Assembly (NCBI RefSeq): GCF_905221025.1
Contig: NZ_CAJNBL010000007.1
Location: forward strand, 1 to 64,000
From: Candidatus Nitrotoga fabula
Lineage (GTDB): Bacteria; Pseudomonadota; Gammaproteobacteria; Burkholderiales; Gallionellaceae
DNA: 64,000 nt
Direction of reading: 5' to 3'
Part shown: piece after piece, positions 38,514-49,144 of the stretch
Position numbering within the stretch: position 1 is the stretch's first letter
Layout of the letters: each line of letters begins with the position of its first letter
Program-made: the position numbers and the translations under genes
Notes under the pieces: model-generated
What the model saw: only the letters and a program-made list of their open reading frames with translations
Told to the model about the DNA's origin: nothing
Databases searched by the model: none

Positions 38514-38937
38514 TGGGTATGAGAATCCATTATGGACATAATAATATTGGAGGCTGGCAAGGGACCCTCCCCCCAGCAATATTCATGGAACACGAAAATA
38601 TCATAAATCTGATAATGACCACTCCCTATCTTTGCAGATGAATCAAGCATCGGCCCAACCCACTTGACAAACAAGCCATCATGATATAGCGATTCAGATT
38701 CTTAGCTTCAACGATTTTAGAAGATATAAAAATCTTAGTGCGCAAAAACTGCAAACACAAACCACATAAACTCCCCCGCCTCAATTCATACGATCCGGGC
38801 ATTACAACCCGAGAGGACAAAGCCACGAAAAACAGCATGCACCATCCAAATCAGTCATCAGTCGTAACAAACTGCAAACAGACAACGATCGATATGAATG
38901 CAAAGATTCCACGAGCATGCGTATACGGCGCTACTAT
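38514..38937. other. Intergenic region between pyrD and mrcA
   Basis: About 420 bases, AT-rich, no supported gene. Short plus-strand frames lack ribosome sites and family resemblance. It should contain the mrcA promoter. Confidence 0.5.
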
Positions 38938-39954
38938 TTAGAAGCGCTCAATCGCCTTGACACATTCACTAATCAACCCGGGGCCACGATAAACCAGACC
39001 ACTATAAATCTGCACCAACCTTGCACCCGCTTGAATTTTTTCCACTGCATCTTCTCCTGTAAGAATCCCCCCCACGCCGATAATGGGCAGCGTTCCTTGC
39101 AGCGCAGCAGCAAGTTCACGGATTACTGCGGTAGACCGATCACGAAGCGGTGCTCCACTTAACCCGCCTTGCTCAGTGTGTTGTGAAAATTGCTCAACCC
39201 CAGTACGTGCCAGAGTTGTATTGGTAGCTATGACACCATCGATGCGATAACGTTGCAAAAGTAGCGCAATCTGACAAATTTGTTCGCTATTGAGATCAGG
39301 GGCAATTTTCAGCACCAGCGGAACATATTTTCCATGTGTGTCAGCCAGTTTTTCTTGCTCTGCCTTCAACTGCCGGAGCAGAACATCCAACTCATTACCT
39401 TCCTGCAATTGACGCAGATTTCTGGTATTGGGCGAAGAAATATTTATGGCGACATAACTTGCGTGTTGATAAACGCGGCGTAACCCGATCAGATAATCAG
39501 TAACGGCATGTTCAATCGGAGTATCAAAATTTTTACCTATGTTAATTCCGAGTATGCCCCGATATTTCGCATGCTTGACGTTTTCAACCAGAGCATCCAC
39601 ACCGTGATTGTTAAACCCCATACGATTAATAATACCCTCTGCCTCTCGCAATCGGAACAAACGCGGCCTGGGATTACCTTGCTGGGCCCGAGGGGTAATG
39701 GTTCCGATTTCAATGAAACCAAAACCCAATGCAGCCAGTGCATCAATATATTCACCGTTCTTGTCCAGTCCGGCAGCCAGTCCAACCTGGTTGGGGAAAG
39801 TCAGCCCCATCAATTGATGAGGATTATCCGGGGAATGGGTAGCCAACAATGGCAAAAAACCAAGCCGGTAGGTCAACTGTAGTGTTTGAAGCGTAATATG
39901 ATGGGCAGTTTCTGGGTCAAGCGAAAAAAGCAGCGGTCTGATCAGGGAATACAT
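38938..39954 (-). CDS. pyrD: Dihydroorotate dehydrogenase (quinone), class 2
   Basis: Inner-membrane-associated flavoenzyme that oxidises dihydroorotate to orotate with ubiquinone. The N-terminal amphipathic helix ([19 protein letters not shown]), [11 protein letters not shown], the [11 protein letters not shown] catalytic region and [19 protein letters not shown] (FMN phosphate) identify class 2. The frame opens at 40044; the ATG at 39954 follows CAGGGGAT and comes directly after the bpt stop, so it is preferred (338 residues). Last gene of the aat-bpt-pyrD unit. Confidence 0.97.
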   Translation of the reverse strand: MYSLIRPLLFSLDPETAHHITLQTLQLTYRLGFLPLLATHSPDNPHQLMGLTFPNQVGLAAGLDKNGEYIDALAALGFGFIEIGTITPRAQQGNPRPRLFRLREAEGIINRMGFNNHGVDALVENVKHAKYRGILGINIGKNFDTPIEHAVTDYLIGLRRVYQHASYVAINISSPNTRNLRQLQEGNELDVLLRQLKAEQEKLADTHGKYVPLVLKIAPDLNSEQICQIALLLQRYRIDGVIATNTTLARTGVEQFSQHTEQGGLSGAPLRDRSTAVIRELAAALQGTLPIIGVGGILTGEDAVEKIQAGARLVQIYSGLVYRGPGLISECVKAIERF

Positions 39955-39955
39955 A

Positions 39956-40690
39956 TCATCCCCTGTGACCGGGAAGCTCCTGCCACTTTCCCTGTACAAA
40001 TCCTTGCAGCGGACGAAACCTGGCTTTATATGCCATTTTATCACTCCCTTTTACCCAGTATCCCAGATACAAATAATCCAGCTGCAGTTCAAGGCATTTG
40101 GCTATCTGCCACAGGACATTGTAAGTGCCATAGCTGGCTTGTGCCACGTTCGGTTCATAAAATGTATAAACAGAAGAAAGTCCATCATCCAGGATATCAA
40201 TGATACTCACCATACGTAACACCCCGTTTTCGCGAAACTCTACCAGCGTGGAATCAACGTGGCTTTGGAGCAAAAAATTCCTGTATTGTTCTCGGTTGTC
40301 ATTTTTCATGCCGCCATCCGGGTGGCGTTCCCTCTGATAACGCTGATACAGACAAAAATGCTCCTCCTTGTCCCGCAATGCATGCATCGATGTCTCAAGA
40401 CCAATGTGGCGCTGCCTGGTACGGCGCTGCGTACGGTCAGGCATGAACGAGGCAACCTGAACACGGACAGGAATGCAGGTTTGACAAGCATCGCAGCTTG
40501 GCCTGTAGGTCCACGTTCCGCTGCGGCGAAACCCCTGTCGGACCAATTCCGAATACACTGTTGGAGTAATCAGCAAACTGGGAATGACGACCTGCGAACG
40601 CGCTACCCGATCCACCAGATAACTGCATGGATACGGGACCGTCAGATTCAGCTGCAGTTCCGACAACGAAATATCACGCAACAGGTTCAT
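39956..40690 (-). CDS. bpt: Aspartate/glutamate leucyltransferase (N-end rule)
   Basis: Transfers leucine from Leu-tRNA to proteins with N-terminal Asp or Glu, marking them for ClpAP; the family is also annotated ate. Characteristic segments: [15 protein letters not shown], the cysteine-rich [15 protein letters not shown], and [22 protein letters not shown] near the end. 244 residues. It overlaps aat by 17 bases and is followed after one base by pyrD. Together with aat it forms the two-transferase N-end rule set. Confidence 0.95.
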   Translation of the reverse strand: MNLLRDISLSELQLNLTVPYPCSYLVDRVARSQVVIPSLLITPTVYSELVRQGFRRSGTWTYRPSCDACQTCIPVRVQVASFMPDRTQRRTRQRHIGLETSMHALRDKEEHFCLYQRYQRERHPDGGMKNDNREQYRNFLLQSHVDSTLVEFRENGVLRMVSIIDILDDGLSSVYTFYEPNVAQASYGTYNVLWQIAKCLELQLDYLYLGYWVKGSDKMAYKARFRPLQGFVQGKWQELPGHRG

Positions 40691-41381
40691 GTTCGAATTT
40701 CCATTTCAGAAGGGTGTCTGAACAGCGTATCAATTCCTGCAAACGGAGCATAAACTCCGACCGCGGAATTTCCCTCGCGCCAAGCGAAGCCAGATGGGGA
40801 GTATTCATCTGACAGTCGATCATGCCATAACCCCAGTTATGCAATTGTGCGGTCAGATAGGCAAGAGCAATCTTCGAAGCATCCGTAACGCGACTAAACA
40901 TCGACTCGCCATAAAACATGCGGCCGATACTGATACCATACAGCCCACCCACCAGATTGCCATTCATCCAGGCCTCCACGGAATGCGCTATGCCTAAGTG
41001 ATGCAGCCTGATATAGGCAGCAATCATATCTGCATGGATCCATGTCCCCGTCTGATTGCCACGTGGGGCGGCACAAGCAAGCATGACCTCCTCAAAAGCG
41101 CTATCTGTGCGAATTTCAAACTTTCTGGTGCGCAAAGTTTTGCGCAGCGAGTGCGAAATCTTAAATTCATCTGGAATCAGCACCATGCGCGGATCAGGAC
41201 TCCACCAGAGAATGGGCTCCCCTTCATTGAACCAAGGGAAAATGCCCTGCCGGTAAGCATCAAGCAACCGCTCCACCGATAGACAGCCTCCTGCCGCCAG
41301 CAAACCATTGGGGCTGCGCAAAGCCTGCTCCACTGGCGGGAAAGGGGTGTCCATATCCAGAAAAACAATCTTATCCTGCAT
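40674..41381 (-). CDS. aat: Leucyl/phenylalanyl-tRNA-protein transferase
   Basis: Attaches Leu or Phe to proteins with N-terminal Lys or Arg, the first step of bacterial N-end rule degradation. Family segments present: [83 protein letters not shown] and IDCQM. 235 residues. The gene end overlaps bpt, which suggests translational coupling. Confidence 0.97.
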   Translation of the reverse strand: MQDKIVFLDMDTPFPPVEQALRSPNGLLAAGGCLSVERLLDAYRQGIFPWFNEGEPILWWSPDPRMVLIPDEFKISHSLRKTLRTRKFEIRTDSAFEEVMLACAAPRGNQTGTWIHADMIAAYIRLHHLGIAHSVEAWMNGNLVGGLYGISIGRMFYGESMFSRVTDASKIALAYLTAQLHNWGYGMIDCQMNTPHLASLGAREIPRSEFMLRLQELIRCSDTLLKWKFEHEPVA

Positions 41382-41526
41382 CTAGCCAACTATCTAAAAA
41401 CCGTCCGAAAAAATTATCTGCAAGGTGAACCCACCCAGTTCTGGTTTTAACAGGCACGGCATTGAACTCCACCTGCCCAGAAGCTATTCCATTCCTGGAT
41501 AATACGCATTCCATCCATGATCAATG

Positions 41527-42069
41527 TCACATGTCCGAATTCTCCTGTTCCTGCGATGGCTTCTCCGGAAAAATCTCACGCAACACCTGGAAAATTTCAC
41601 GATAGCTCTTTGGCGGCTTTGCAAGTTCCTTTTCCCTGAGCGCATTCCGAATCAGCGTCCGCAACCTTTGCGCATCCGCTGCAGGATGATCGGCAAGCAA
41701 TTCGGTTAAAGCAGAATCGCTTTCCAGCAGGCGATCCCTCCAGCGCTCCAGTTGGTGAAGCCAGGCAATATGCTGAACCGACTTGCCCCGCAAAGCTTCC
41801 AGCTGAGCAACAATCGGGCCGGTTTCCACCTCGCGCATCAGCTTCCCGATATATTGCATTTGTCGCCGCCGGGCGCCAAATTTATGAATACGCTTCATTT
41901 CCATGATGGCATCCAGCAAGCTATCAGGCAAATTGAACTGCTTTAACTGGTCGACACCGAGTTCTGCCAGTTGCTCACCAATCTCCTGCAAATCATGCAT
42001 CTGCTTCTTGATCTTGGTTTTACTGAGAGTGATGTCTGTGTCTTCAGATTTGTAGTCGTAGCGATACAT
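41527..42069 (-). CDS. yjgA: Ribosome-associated DUF615 protein (YjgA/DarP)
   Basis: Small basic helical protein of the DUF615 family; the E. coli member associates with the 50S subunit and helps late assembly. Typical segments are SKTKIKKQMHDLQEIGEQL and LRTLIRNALREKELAKPPKSYREIFQVLRE. The frame opens at 42114; the ATG at 42069 gives 180 residues and removes a hydrophobic stretch atypical of the family, so it is preferred. Divergent from pmbA, a widespread proteobacterial arrangement. Confidence 0.93.
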   Translation of the reverse strand: MYRYDYKSEDTDITLSKTKIKKQMHDLQEIGEQLAELGVDQLKQFNLPDSLLDAIMEMKRIHKFGARRRQMQYIGKLMREVETGPIVAQLEALRGKSVQHIAWLHQLERWRDRLLESDSALTELLADHPAADAQRLRTLIRNALREKELAKPPKSYREIFQVLREIFPEKPSQEQENSDM

Positions 42070-42130
42070 AGGTACAAAATAATAAATAGATATTGTTATG
42101 ATATAACTTTCCAACGAAAGCGTTTACCTT

Positions 42131-43486
42131 ATGAATGTAACCACCCTATCCGAACCACGTTTTTCCCACCCGGAAGATACCCTGCGCCAGATTGCCCAAG
42201 AAATGATCGAGTATGCTCGTCAGCAGGGAGCCACTGCCTCTGCGACGGAAGTATCGGACGGATTCGGCCAATCCATCACGGTACGCCAGGGCGAGGTCGA
42301 AACTATAGAATATAATCGTGACAAAGGCGTTGGAATTACCGTGTACATCGATCAGCGTCGAGGCAATGCCAGCACTTCTGATTTTGCCCCTCAGGCTATA
42401 CGCGACACCGTGAATGCTGCCCTATCCATTGCCCGCCATACTGCGAGCGATGACTGTGCAGGACTGCCCGAACCGGAAATGCTGGCAAACGAATTCCCTG
42501 ATCTCGATCTCTACCATCCCTGGTTGCTGGATCTGGAAAACACCATCGAGATAGCCAGGACCTGCGAACAGGCTGCATTTAGCGCCGACAAGCGTATCGA
42601 AAACTCCGAAGGCGCTACGGTAAACATTCATGAATCCCAGTTTATTTATGCCAACAGCCTGGGTTTTATTGGCGGCTACCCCACTTCTCGCCACAGCATC
42701 AGCTGTGCGGTCATCGCCGGCAAGGATCACTCCATGCAGCGGGATTACTGGTATAGCGAAGCGCGTGCCGCAAATGACCTGCTGGAAGCAGAAAAAATCG
42801 GGCAGATCGCCGCAGAACGTACCGTGCGCAGACTGAATGCGCAGAAACTCGGTACCATGCAAGTTCCCGTGCTGTTCGAAGCCCCTGTGGCCACCAGCCT
42901 GCTCGGCCATTTTGTCGGTGCAGTGAGCGGTAGCAGTCTCTATCGAAGATCCTCATTCCTGCTTGACCAACTGGGCAAACCGGTATTCTCATCAAATATC
43001 TGCATTGATGACATTCCGGATATTGCCCGCGGTCTGGCGAGCAGCCCCTTCGACAACGAAGGTGTCAAAACGCTGCGCCGCTCCATCGTTCAGGATGGCA
43101 TCCTGCAGGGCTATTTTCTGGGTACCTATTCCGCGCGGAAACTGGGTATGAAGACAACCGGTAATGCCGGCGGCAATCACAACCTCATCCTTCGCCCGGG
43201 CAAGCTGGATTTCAAAGGATTGCTCACACAAATGGGACGCGGACTACTTGTCACGGAACTGCTTGGGCAGGGTGTAAATCATATCACCGGAGATTATTCA
43301 CGTGGCGCTGCAGGTTTCTGGGTGGAAAACGGGGAAATCCAGTATCCGGTTGAAGAAATCACCATCGCCGGCAACCTGAAAGACATGTATACCCATATTG
43401 CTGCTGTAGGCAATGATGTGCTGGTGCAAGGATCCAGGCAGTGCGGTTCCATTTTAATTGAACACATGACGGTAGCGGGGCAATGA
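42131..43486 (+). CDS. pmbA: Metalloprotease PmbA (TldE subunit)
   Basis: TldE subunit of the TldD/TldE zinc protease, which matures microcin B17 and CcdA in E. coli; the cellular substrate here is unknown. TldE subunits lack the zinc-binding HExxxH motif, and none is seen here. Recognisable segments: VRQGEVETIEYNRDKGVGITVY, SGSSLYRRSSFLLDQLG, GNAGGNHNL and GFWVENGEIQYPVEEITIAGNLKDM. 451 residues. tldD is not in this window. Divergent from the DUF615 gene. Confidence 0.97.
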   Translation: MNVTTLSEPRFSHPEDTLRQIAQEMIEYARQQGATASATEVSDGFGQSITVRQGEVETIEYNRDKGVGITVYIDQRRGNASTSDFAPQAIRDTVNAALSIARHTASDDCAGLPEPEMLANEFPDLDLYHPWLLDLENTIEIARTCEQAAFSADKRIENSEGATVNIHESQFIYANSLGFIGGYPTSRHSISCAVIAGKDHSMQRDYWYSEARAANDLLEAEKIGQIAAERTVRRLNAQKLGTMQVPVLFEAPVATSLLGHFVGAVSGSSLYRRSSFLLDQLGKPVFSSNICIDDIPDIARGLASSPFDNEGVKTLRRSIVQDGILQGYFLGTYSARKLGMKTTGNAGGNHNLILRPGKLDFKGLLTQMGRGLLVTELLGQGVNHITGDYSRGAAGFWVENGEIQYPVEEITIAGNLKDMYTHIAAVGNDVLVQGSRQCGSILIEHMTVAGQ

Positions 43487-43726
43487 CCGATGGCTACAGG
43501 CAAACACGCATTACACCCGGGGCCAGCAAGTCTTTGGCTCGCCCCGTAACCGGGCGCAAAATACCGATGTCCCGGCACTCTCTTGTTCCAGGCAGACATC
43601 CCTTGCCCTTCTGGCCCAGAATACAAACCTGAACAAGCTGGATGAAACCTGTATTCTCGCAGCTGCCAGCGCATTCTGGGTGCGTGATTTCTTCTGCCAT
43701 ACAGGATTGGGGTACAATCTCAAACA

Positions 43727-46700
43727 ATGACTGCTCCCCTGTCCCACACCATTCACACAGAATCTCTCCCGGCGCTGCGCGCAGCACGTATCAAACATCT
43801 CACCCCAATCGAATTCCCGCCCGATCTGCCAGTGGTATTGCAACGGGAGAAACTGGAAAAAACCATAGCGGCCAATCAGGTGGTCATCGTCTGCGGAGAA
43901 ACAGGTTCCGGTAAAACCACACAGCTCCCTAAAATTTGCCTGAACCTGGGGAGAGGTGTGGAGGGCATGATCGCACACACCCAGCCACGCCGCGTCGCGG
44001 CCCGGTCAGTGGCTGCCCGGATTGCACAGGAACTGAAAACCGGGTTGGGAGGACTGGTAGGCTACAAGGTACGATTCAACGATAAGGTATCCGCAGAAAC
44101 CAGCATTAAATTAATGACCGACGGCATTCTTCTGGCTGAAATTCAGAATGACCGACTGCTAAAAAAATACGACACCATCATTATTGATGAAGCGCATGAG
44201 CGTAGCCTGAACATCGATTTCCTGTTGGGATACTTCAAACAACTGTTACCCCGCCGTCGCGACCTGAAGCTCATCATCACTTCTGCCACGCTGGATGCGG
44301 AACGCTTCTCACGCCATTTTGGCGACGCCCCGAGCATATCGGTCACTGGCCGGAGCTATCCGGTCGAAATACGACACCGCCCATTGCAAGAAAATGCAGA
44401 AGGCGAAATGCAGGATATTCCAGAGGCGGTCAGCGCCGCCCTTGATGAACTGGCAGCAGAGGGCTTGCGCGGTGACATTCTGGCATTCCTGCCGGGGGAA
44501 CGGGAAATCCGCGAAACCGCAGAAACCTTGCGTAAGCATCATCCTGCCGGAGTGGAAATCCTGACACTGTTCTCACGCATGTCGGCTGCAGAACAGGATC
44601 GCGTATTCAGGCCGTCCGGCAAACGCCGGATCGTTCTGGCCACCAACGTTGCTGAAACCTCCCTGACGGTACCCAACATAGGCTACGTGATCGACAGCGG
44701 GCTGGCCCGCATCAACCGGTACAGCATACGCCAGAAAATCGAGCAGTTGCATATCGAGAAAATTGCGCGTGCCGCAGCCAACCAGCGCGCCGGGCGCTGC
44801 GGAAGGGTCATGAACGGGATTTGCATCCGCCTGTATGACGAGGCGGATTTCCTCTCGCGGGCAGAATATACCGATGCCGAAATCTTCCGTGTCTCCTTGG
44901 CAACCGTAATTTTACGCATGAGCTCGCTGGGGCTGGGACCGGTCGAGCAGTTTCCCTTCATCGAGCCGCCCGGATCACGATCCATTGCCGACGGCTACCA
45001 GTTACTGACGCAATTGAATGCGATCAACGAAAAACGGCAGCTAACCCCCCTGGGACGAGAACTTGCAAAACTGCCGCTCGACCCAAGAATTTCCCGCCTG
45101 CTGCTGGCCGGAAAAAAATATCAATGCCTGCAGGAAATCCTCATCATTGCCAGCGCCCTGTCCCTGCAGGACCCACGAGATCGCCCCTCCGAATGGCGCA
45201 AAGCCGCAGACGAGGCGCACCTTCGTTTTCATGACGAACGCTCCGATTTTCTGGCCTATGTAAATTTGTGGGCATGGTTCCAGAAAGCGGTAAAACATAA
45301 AAAATCCAACCGTATCTGGGCAACTGAGTGCCGCGAAAAATTTTTGTCGCCCATCCGCCTGCGCGAGTGGCACGAACTCTACCATCAGCTGCATGTCCAG
45401 GTCGCAGAAATGGGCATGCGGCTGAATGAACTGCCCGCCAGCTATGAGCAAATCCACAAGGCTCTTCTGACAGGCCTTCTGGGCAATATAGGCTGCAAAA
45501 ACGTAGACCGCGAAGCTTACTACCAGGGAGCCCGCGAAATAAAATTTTTTATCATCCCCAGTTCGGCACTTGCAAAAAAACCTCCGAAATGGATTGTGGC
45601 AGCCGAATTGACCGAAACGACCAGACTGTATGCCCGCTGTGTGGCGCGCATCGAACCGGAGTGGCTGGAAGAAGTGGGAGCGCATTTGATCAAGCGCCAC
45701 TATTTTGATCCACACTGGGAAAAAAAAGCGGCTCAGGTCGTTGCATTCGAACGCAGTACATTGTACGGACTGGTCATCAATCCAAAAAAACGTGTGCATT
45801 ACGGCCCGATGCATGTTGCAGAATCACGGGAAATCTTTATTCGTCAGGCTTTAGTAGCCGGGGACTTGCATACCCCCGCACCCTTCTTTGCGCACAACCA
45901 GCAATTGATCCAAGAAATTGAAGCATTGGAGCACAAGGCGCGTCGGCCTGACGTGCTGGTAGATGAGGAATTGATCTTTGCATTTTACGACAGCCTCATC
46001 CCTCAGCATATACACAATGGAATCACATTCGAGGCCTGGCGCAAAGAAGCGGAACGTGGTAGTCCGCGCCTGCTGTATCTCCGGCGTGACGACCTGATGC
46101 GCCATGAGGCAGCCGGTATCACCACCGATCAATTCCCGCCGCACCTGATAATGAACAACATCCGTTATTCACTGGCCTATAATTTTTCTCCCGGGAGAAA
46201 CGAGGACGGGATAAACATCACGGTTCCGCTGGCATTGATCAATCAGGTGTCCGCTCCATACTGCGAATATCTCGTTCCAGGCCTGCTGGCCGAAAAAGTA
46301 GTGCAATTGATCAAAACCTTACCACAGAAACTGCGACGCCATCTGGTACCGGTTCCGGAATTCGCCGCAAGGTTCTGTCGTGACGTACCCCCCTCGGAGG
46401 TACCGCTGCTTTCATCCTTGACACGCTACATTCGCGAACAGAAACAACTGGAAGTGCCACCCGATGCCTTCAGGCTGGAACAGTTGCCAGAACATCTGTA
46501 TATGAATTTCCATGTCATCGACGAACATGGCCGCCAGCTTGGCGCATCGCGCAATTTTATCCAGCTGCGCGCCGAGCTTGCCCCCAAAGTCGCGGCAGTC
46601 GCCAAGCAGAATTCCGGCACCGGCCAGGAAATGAGGCGATTCACCCGCTGGGACCCGAAAGAAAATGGCCTTGGTGAATTTATAGAAACAACAGAAATAC

Positions 46701-47491
46701 CCCGTGCCGGACAAACAGTTACGCTATTCAATGCGCTGGTGGATGAAGGCGACGCCGTATCCTTGCGGGCATTCGATACACGCGACGAAGCACTGACCGC
46801 CCATTGCGCCGGATTGCGGCGCTTGTTCATGCTGGCACTCAAGGAGCAGATTAAATTCCTGGAAAAAAATCTCGGTTTACAGGCCATGGCACTACAGTTT
46901 TTGCCCATTGGAAACCTCCAGGAACTCCGGCAGCAGATTTTGACAGCAGCTTTTAATCGCAGCTGTCTGGATACCCCATGGCCAACCAATGAAACCGAAT
47001 TTTCTTCCCGCTGCAGCGAGGCCAAAAGCCGGTTACCGCTGATCGCACAGGAAATCGCACGGTTAGTCAGGACCATCCTTGAGGAATATCAGCTTGTGCA
47101 TAAAAAAATGCTGACGACGAAATCACACACGCAAGCCACCCAGGATATCCGCACGCAGTGCGAATGGCTGCTGCACAAGGAGTTTATCGCAAACACTCCT
47201 TACGAGCGTTTACAGCACATCCCTCGCTACCTCAAGGCAATCAGCCTGCGGCTGGACAAACTACGGGCCGATGCCGCGCGTGATGCTCGCCTGCTTGCGC
47301 AAATACAACCCCTGCAGCAGGCCTGGCAACGCAAATCGGGTTCACGGAAGGACCATCAGAATCCGCGTATGGAAGAGTTTGGCTGGCTGTTACAGGAATT
47401 GAGAGTATCGCTGTTTGCCCAGGAATTGAAGACACCCGTGATTGTATCGGTAAAAAGGCTGGAAAAATTCTGGGCCACCCTATCACCCTGA
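43727..47491 (+). CDS. hrpA: ATP-dependent RNA helicase HrpA (DEAH box)
   Basis: Large DEAH-box helicase; E. coli HrpA acts on fimbrial mRNA processing and rescues collided ribosomes. Walker A is GETGSGKTTQ (57-66), the DEAH box is at 154-157 and motif III is SAT. The second lobe carries NVAETSLTVPNIGYVIDSG and NQRAGRCGR, followed by helicase-associated domains and a long C-terminal DUF3418-type region. 1254 residues, normal for HrpA. A 240-base non-coding gap separates it from pmbA. Confidence 0.97.
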   Translation: MTAPLSHTIHTESLPALRAARIKHLTPIEFPPDLPVVLQREKLEKTIAANQVVIVCGETGSGKTTQLPKICLNLGRGVEGMIAHTQPRRVAARSVAARIAQELKTGLGGLVGYKVRFNDKVSAETSIKLMTDGILLAEIQNDRLLKKYDTIIIDEAHERSLNIDFLLGYFKQLLPRRRDLKLIITSATLDAERFSRHFGDAPSISVTGRSYPVEIRHRPLQENAEGEMQDIPEAVSAALDELAAEGLRGDILAFLPGEREIRETAETLRKHHPAGVEILTLFSRMSAAEQDRVFRPSGKRRIVLATNVAETSLTVPNIGYVIDSGLARINRYSIRQKIEQLHIEKIARAAANQRAGRCGRVMNGICIRLYDEADFLSRAEYTDAEIFRVSLATVILRMSSLGLGPVEQFPFIEPPGSRSIADGYQLLTQLNAINEKRQLTPLGRELAKLPLDPRISRLLLAGKKYQCLQEILIIASALSLQDPRDRPSEWRKAADEAHLRFHDERSDFLAYVNLWAWFQKAVKHKKSNRIWATECREKFLSPIRLREWHELYHQLHVQVAEMGMRLNELPASYEQIHKALLTGLLGNIGCKNVDREAYYQGAREIKFFIIPSSALAKKPPKWIVAAELTETTRLYARCVARIEPEWLEEVGAHLIKRHYFDPHWEKKAAQVVAFERSTLYGLVINPKKRVHYGPMHVAESREIFIRQALVAGDLHTPAPFFAHNQQLIQEIEALEHKARRPDVLVDEELIFAFYDSLIPQHIHNGITFEAWRKEAERGSPRLLYLRRDDLMRHEAAGITTDQFPPHLIMNNIRYSLAYNFSPGRNEDGINITVPLALINQVSAPYCEYLVPGLLAEKVVQLIKTLPQKLRRHLVPVPEFAARFCRDVPPSEVPLLSSLTRYIREQKQLEVPPDAFRLEQLPEHLYMNFHVIDEHGRQLGASRNFIQLRAELAPKVAAVAKQNSGTGQEMRRFTRWDPKENGLGEFIETTEIPRAGQTVTLFNALVDEGDAVSLRAFDTRDEALTAHCAGLRRLFMLALKEQIKFLEKNLGLQAMALQFLPIGNLQELRQQILTAAFNRSCLDTPWPTNETEFSSRCSEAKSRLPLIAQEIARLVRTILEEYQLVHKKMLTTKSHTQATQDIRTQCEWLLHKEFIANTPYERLQHIPRYLKAISLRLDKLRADAARDARLLAQIQPLQQAWQRKSGSRKDHQNPRMEEFGWLLQELRVSLFAQELKTPVIVSVKRLEKFWATLSP

Positions 47492-47661
47492 ACCATGCCT
47501 TCCTTCAGGAAAAGGCTGCCTGTGAAAGAAAACCGGGAAACCGGTAAGGGTCAGGTATAATTTTCACAATTCTGGTAACAGAAAGTTTCCCGTCAGGGAA
47601 TTTCCGGGCTTTGCATGCTCCGCTGGCAAAAAGGCTGGCACTTACCCTTTAAGGAGGCCAC

Positions 47662-47919
47662 ATGTCGGACAGATTAAACACTCAGGAAGCCTCCATGCTT
47701 CGTGAAGAACTGGAAATATTGATGAATGAGCGTACCAGCCTGCTGCAGGTGGCAGGGGCGGCCGCTGTTCTGGTAGCCAATACCGATGCCCTCAGTCTGC
47801 CTCCGGAAGCAGCTGAAGCGGCCGAAATGCTTTCAAAATATGTGAATGACCTGCCTGAGGAAACCCTGAAAGATGCACTGGATATGGTGCATGCCGAGAT
47901 TGAATCCGGAGACAGGTAA
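47662..47919 (+). CDS. Small uncharacterised protein, 85 residues, first gene of the patatin-birA operon
   Basis: A strong ribosome site (AAGGAGGCC) precedes the ATG. The protein is acidic and mostly helical: a charged N-terminus (MLREELEILMNERTSLLQ), an alanine-rich centre (AGAAAVLVANTDALSLPPEAAEAAEML) and an acidic tail. No signal peptide; the central stretch is too mild for a sure membrane helix. I do not recognise the family. It lies 21 bases before the patatin-like gene and is probably co-transcribed. A TATAAT at 47556-47561 may be its -10 element. Confidence 0.8.
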   Translation: MSDRLNTQEASMLREELEILMNERTSLLQVAGAAAVLVANTDALSLPPEAAEAAEMLSKYVNDLPEETLKDALDMVHAEIESGDR

Positions 47920-47940
47920 ATCCCGGACGCATTCGGTCAA

Positions 47941-49110
47941 ATGAGCCCCCCTGAAAAACTTGGCCTGATTCTGACCGGAGGAGGTGCGCGAGTCGCCTAT
48001 CAGGTGGGTGTGCTCAAGGCGATTGCCGAATTTTTGCCGCGCCATGCCCACAATCCCTTTCCCATTATCTGCGGAACTTCATCCGGTTCGCTGAATGCTG
48101 CCACGCTGGCAACGAGTGCCCGATCTTTTCGCAAAGGCGTGCAACATCTTCTGGACATCTGGAAACACTCCCACGTCAACTATATTTATCGGAACGATCC
48201 GGTTGGAGTTTTCAAAAATAGTGCCCTGTGGTTTGCGGGGCTGATTTCCAGCAGCATGGGCATGGATCGATTAAGCAATGTTTCTCTGCTAAACAATACA
48301 CCGATGGCGGCCATGCTGGAAACCGTGCTGCCCTATGAAAAAATCCAGGAAAATATCGATGCTGGACACCTGTATGCCCTGAGTGTCACCGCCTCGAGCT
48401 ATGATTCAGGGTGCTCGGTAACTTTTTACCAGGGGGCTGAGGATATCCGGCCCTGGAAACGCGCACACCGCATGGGCATCCCTGCCACGATCGGACCCAG
48501 ACATTTATTGGCTTCTTCAGCCATTCCATTTATTTTCCCCGCAGTCCTGCTGAATCATGAATATTTTGGGGATGGCTCAATGCGCCAGACAGCTCCAATC
48601 AGTTCCGCTCTGCATCTTGGCGCTACCCGCGTGCTGGTGATCAGCCTGGAGCATAAGGAAAATGAGCAATCCCACTCCGGCGATATCGCTGACTACCCTT
48701 CTCTTGCAAAAATTTCCGGTCACGTGATGGATAGCATTTTTCTCGATGGCATGAAAGGAGATCTGGAGCGCATACGCCGCATCAACCACACAATAGGCAT
48801 ATTACCTGAGGATGCCAGGCAGCACACCAGCTTGCGCCATATAGAAGTCCTGGTCATCAAACCCAGCCAGGCGATCGAGAAAATTGCCCAGCTTTACTCC
48901 GGGAATTTACCCTGGGCGATCCGGTTTCTGCTACGCGGGATCGGTGCCATGCGCCATAGCGGGGCAAACCTGATGAGCTACCTGTTATTCGAAAAAAATT
49001 TTTGTAATGCATTAATCGACTTGGGATATCAGGATGCGCTCCGCCAGAAGCAAGAAATACTGATGTTTTTAAACCAGCAGAAGCAACCTGCGGAAAGCCT
49101 GCAACCATGA
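47941..49110 (+). CDS. Patatin-like phospholipase
   Basis: Serine lipase/acyl hydrolase of the patatin family using a Ser-Asp dyad. The oxyanion-hole segment is TGGGARVAYQVG (12-23), the nucleophile elbow is GTSSGS with S48, and the catalytic aspartate lies in FGDGSMRQTAP. 389 residues with a long C-terminal extension beyond the core. No signal peptide, so it probably acts on inner-membrane phospholipids from the cytosol; the substrate is unknown. It sits in a tight plus-strand cluster before birA. Confidence 0.92.
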   Translation: MSPPEKLGLILTGGGARVAYQVGVLKAIAEFLPRHAHNPFPIICGTSSGSLNAATLATSARSFRKGVQHLLDIWKHSHVNYIYRNDPVGVFKNSALWFAGLISSSMGMDRLSNVSLLNNTPMAAMLETVLPYEKIQENIDAGHLYALSVTASSYDSGCSVTFYQGAEDIRPWKRAHRMGIPATIGPRHLLASSAIPFIFPAVLLNHEYFGDGSMRQTAPISSALHLGATRVLVISLEHKENEQSHSGDIADYPSLAKISGHVMDSIFLDGMKGDLERIRRINHTIGILPEDARQHTSLRHIEVLVIKPSQAIEKIAQLYSGNLPWAIRFLLRGIGAMRHSGANLMSYLLFEKNFCNALIDLGYQDALRQKQEILMFLNQQKQPAESLQP

Positions 49111-49144
49111 AAATACCTGGCATGGACACCCGCCCCGAACCGGA

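Noticed and set aside
43487-43726. RNA gene in the pmbA-hrpA gap
   Set aside because: Short GC-rich inverted segments are present, but no tRNA-like cloverleaf or terminator could be formed.
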